Assembly: GCA_013141385.1 (NCBI GenBank)
Contig: JABFRB010000001.1
Span: forward strand, 124,001-188,000
DNA length: 64,000 nt
Origin: Bacteroidales bacterium
GTDB lineage: Bacteria > Bacteroidota > Bacteroidia > Bacteroidales > Tenuifilaceae
Direction of reading: 5' to 3'
Shown piece by piece: positions 61,964 through 64,000 of the stretch. How positions within the stretch are numbered: the first letter of the stretch is position 1; every line of letters begins with the position of its first letter. The position numbers were made by a program, and so were the translations under genes. The notes below the pieces were generated by a model that did not search any database, was not told the origin of the DNA, and worked only from the letters and a program-made list of their open reading frames with translations.

Positions 61964-63931
61964 TTACTTACAGAATCTTTGGATGATTGAGTAGGCTTGA
62001 TTTAGTCCGAGTTCACCAGCTTTACTGATATCCAAACAACCATTCTGTTTCTCGCCTTTAATTAGTTTTACCAAACCACGATTAAACCAGGCTTCGGAAA
62101 AACGAGGTTCAATAAAAATGGCTTTGTTATACTCATCAATTGCTGAACTTAGCTCATCGGTTAGGAGATAGGTGTTCCCAATGTTATAGGGAATTATTGC
62201 TAAATCAGGTAGATTATTTTCTAGAGTTTTAAGGTTTGAAATGGACTCATTGTAGGAGTTATTTGCTGATATGATTTTTTCTTTTTGAGAGTTAGCTGGG
62301 TTTCCCATTTTAAATGAAATAGTACCAACTTCGTTCTCGAATTGATTGATGAACTTAACCATTTCTATTTGTTCAACGGCTAAGTTCAAAGCAATTATCA
62401 AATTATTTGGATCACTTTTCAGGGCATTTTGATACTCACGAACGGCCTGATTATATTTATTCATCGATGAGTATTGAAGCGCTTTATAGAAGTGCTTAAC
62501 GTTATCCAATGCTGATATTGTATCAATGCAATGTGCTATTCCTTCTGTTGGATCATTTTGATTATTCGATTGGGTAAATGTAAAATGATAGCCATTTGAG
62601 GTTAAACTATTTAGTTTTTCGATGAATGGTTTTTTATAATCATTAAACGATGATTTTGATTTCTCATCAACTAGTTGAAGCTTAAAGAATGGCAGAAAAC
62701 CTGTTGGTAAGCTAATATCATTCTTTAAGTTGATTTTTGAAAAACCTTCGCTAAAGTCAGCATTGAATGAAAGAAGACTATTAAATTTTTTGCTTGTATC
62801 AGCCATTGCAATGTAGGCTTCCTGTGATGTGGCTTTGTATTTTTGAATCTTTTCGGTGGCAATTCTGTAATCCTGCTCGGCTTCCTTTAAATTACCAATT
62901 CTCGATTTGGCAACAGATCGGTTGATGTATGCGTTTGCAAAATCTGGGAACAGGGTTATTGCCGATGTGTAATCATTAATAGCATCATTGAACTTGCCTA
63001 ATTCAAAGTTTACGGATGCTCTATTGTAAAAAACCAATACATTCTTAGGATTTAGCTTAACTAGCCTATCATAATCATCCAGAGCAGAATTTAATGCTCC
63101 TGTTTGTGATTTTATAAGTGCTCTATTGTATAGTGAAAGGGAGTTTGAAGGATCGATAGATATAACTTTATCAAAATCTTCTAATGCGCCTTTATAGCTC
63201 TTCATTGCATTCTTAATTAATCCTCTTAAAAAGTAGTTCATTGTTGATGTTGAATCTAAGTATACAGCTTGATTCATATCGCTAAGTGCCACATCAAGTT
63301 CCTTTTTATCGAGATAAATCCTGCCTCGTCTGGCATAGGAATCTGAATAGAATGGGTTTAGCTTGATAGCTTGGCTTAAATCATTAATTGCTCCGAGGGT
63401 ATCGTTAGAGAAAAGCCGCGCTAAACCTCTATTTATCCACGATTCGGTATTGTTTGGGGTGTAACGAATTACCCGATTATAATCTTGTATTGCTTTGCTA
63501 AACTGAGATGTTTCAATGTATGTTCCTCCTCTGGTGAATAGGATCTCTGCATCTTCGGGTCTTAATTCTAAAGCAAACTCAAGATCTTTTAGTGCTCTGT
63601 TATAATTCTTTAATCGATTTTCAACAATTGCTCTATAGTGATAGGCTTGAGTAAATAGCTGATTTTTTGAGATTGATTTGCTGAAATCCACAATAGATCC
63701 CTGCAAATCGTTTAGGTAGTATTTTGCTACACCACGAAGAAACCAACCCTCGGCAATAGTTGAATCTACCTCAATTAGGGTGTTTAGATAGCTAATTGCT
63801 TCGGTAAATTTATTTTGTGAAATTAGTTTTTGTCCCTGATAGTAGAAATATGCTTTATTAAGCTGCGCAGTTGCTGATATTGAGAATATCATTAAAACAA
63901 CCACGAAAATAACTCTAGTTATATTTTTCAA
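61964..63931 (-). CDS. Exported TPR-repeat protein
   Basis: A 655-residue protein with a signal peptide (1-22, ending ATAQ). About ten tandem TPR units run from 28 to 360 (for example AEGWFLRGVAKYYLNDLQGSI) and two or three more from about 490 to 640. It probably scaffolds protein complexes in the periplasm or at the outer membrane. The C-terminus has a Cys pair in QNGCLDISKAGELG...RFCK. A partial gene ends 17 bp upstream on the same strand, so it may belong to an operon. Confidence 0.82.
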   Translation of the reverse strand: MKNITRVIFVVVLMIFSISATAQLNKAYFYYQGQKLISQNKFTEAISYLNTLIEVDSTIAEGWFLRGVAKYYLNDLQGSIVDFSKSISKNQLFTQAYHYRAIVENRLKNYNRALKDLEFALELRPEDAEILFTRGGTYIETSQFSKAIQDYNRVIRYTPNNTESWINRGLARLFSNDTLGAINDLSQAIKLNPFYSDSYARRGRIYLDKKELDVALSDMNQAVYLDSTSTMNYFLRGLIKNAMKSYKGALEDFDKVISIDPSNSLSLYNRALIKSQTGALNSALDDYDRLVKLNPKNVLVFYNRASVNFELGKFNDAINDYTSAITLFPDFANAYINRSVAKSRIGNLKEAEQDYRIATEKIQKYKATSQEAYIAMADTSKKFNSLLSFNADFSEGFSKINLKNDISLPTGFLPFFKLQLVDEKSKSSFNDYKKPFIEKLNSLTSNGYHFTFTQSNNQNDPTEGIAHCIDTISALDNVKHFYKALQYSSMNKYNQAVREYQNALKSDPNNLIIALNLAVEQIEMVKFINQFENEVGTISFKMGNPANSQKEKIISANNSYNESISNLKTLENNLPDLAIIPYNIGNTYLLTDELSSAIDEYNKAIFIEPRFSEAWFNRGLVKLIKGEKQNGCLDISKAGELGLNQAYSIIQRFCK

Positions 63932-63948
63932 GTTATTAACGATTAGAT

Positions 63949-64000
63949 TTATTTTTTCTTTCTTGAATTGTTACTTTCGTTGCTAGGCGAATCAAAGTCA
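63949..64000 (-). CDS. C-terminal end of a gene cut by the window edge
   Basis: On the minus strand a frame is open from the edge to TAA at 63949-63951, reading DFDSPSNESNNSRKKK, a disordered polar tail. It stops 17 bp before the TPR gene start. Too short to name. Confidence 0.4.
   Translation of the reverse strand, partial: DFDSPSNESNNSRKKK

Overview
The window looks like chromosomal DNA of a Bacteroidota, probably a free-living Bacteroidales/Marinilabiliales-type anaerobe. The evidence is AT-rich DNA, several promoter -7 boxes of the Bacteroidota form TAnnTTTG, Oar-like TonB-dependent receptors, SiaB/SiaC, DUF3822 beside rsmD, and many short palindromic repeats between genes. No genus can be named from the sequence alone.

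Core regions: tRNA-Asp, rsmD and a DUF3822 gene (4.4-6.2 kb); a RecD-like helicase, a membrane protein and YjbQ (6.8-9.4 kb); a six-gene nucleotide-sugar operon (10.7-17.0 kb: ugd, uxs, rfbA, rfbC, rfbD and a hexose phosphomutase); ribosomal protein S1 with a STAS protein (17.3-19.6 kb); an Oar-like TonB receptor (20.0-23.1 kb); guaA, a C-terminal processing protease, a DEAD-box helicase and an rRNA methyltransferase (23.5-29.6 kb); SiaB and SiaC (29.7-30.7 kb) facing a TerB-ABCG transporter with two exported proteins (30.9-35.3 kb); a DPP-IV peptidase (36-38 kb); a TonB metal receptor with a His-rich partner (41.2-43.8 kb); a TPR histidine kinase with a LytTR regulator (56.8-59.4 kb); a MATE exporter and a TPR protein (60.6-63.9 kb).

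Accessory regions carry conflict and mobile-element genes. At 0.5-2.1 kb three tightly packed genes encode a ThsB-like TIR protein, a second TIR/deoxyribosyltransferase-like Rossmann protein and a two-helix SLATT (DUF4231) membrane protein. This is the strongest candidate here for an unfamiliar nucleotide-signalling defence system. At 38.8-40.8 kb a HEPN plus PD-(D/E)XK nuclease lies beside a TRADD-N-associated membrane protein. At 51.8-55.4 kb are a YefM/YoeB module, an AbiL/RloAB-like ATPase-TOPRIM pair and a small lipoprotein. The RloAB pair is bounded by two long hairpins whose outer AAC/GTT boxes match as integron attC sites should, and no integrase is visible, so this looks like a cassette cluster without an integrase. 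At 46.3-51.6 kb a 1323-residue protein with buried hydrophobic helices and a 343-residue partner have no recognisable family. The large gene shares an upstream 78-bp repeat with a DNase I/sphingomyelinase-fold enzyme at 55.8 kb.

Three MITE-like elements of about 200-220 bp share terminal repeats (CGTGAGTTCGATRTAAG) and have 9-10 bp direct flanking repeats. One appears to have landed on the stop codon of a coiled-coil gene and supplied its present C-terminus. Other repeats include a seven-unit 42-bp tandem array at 2.6-2.9 kb and a 17-bp palindrome family with one copy inside a peptidase gene.
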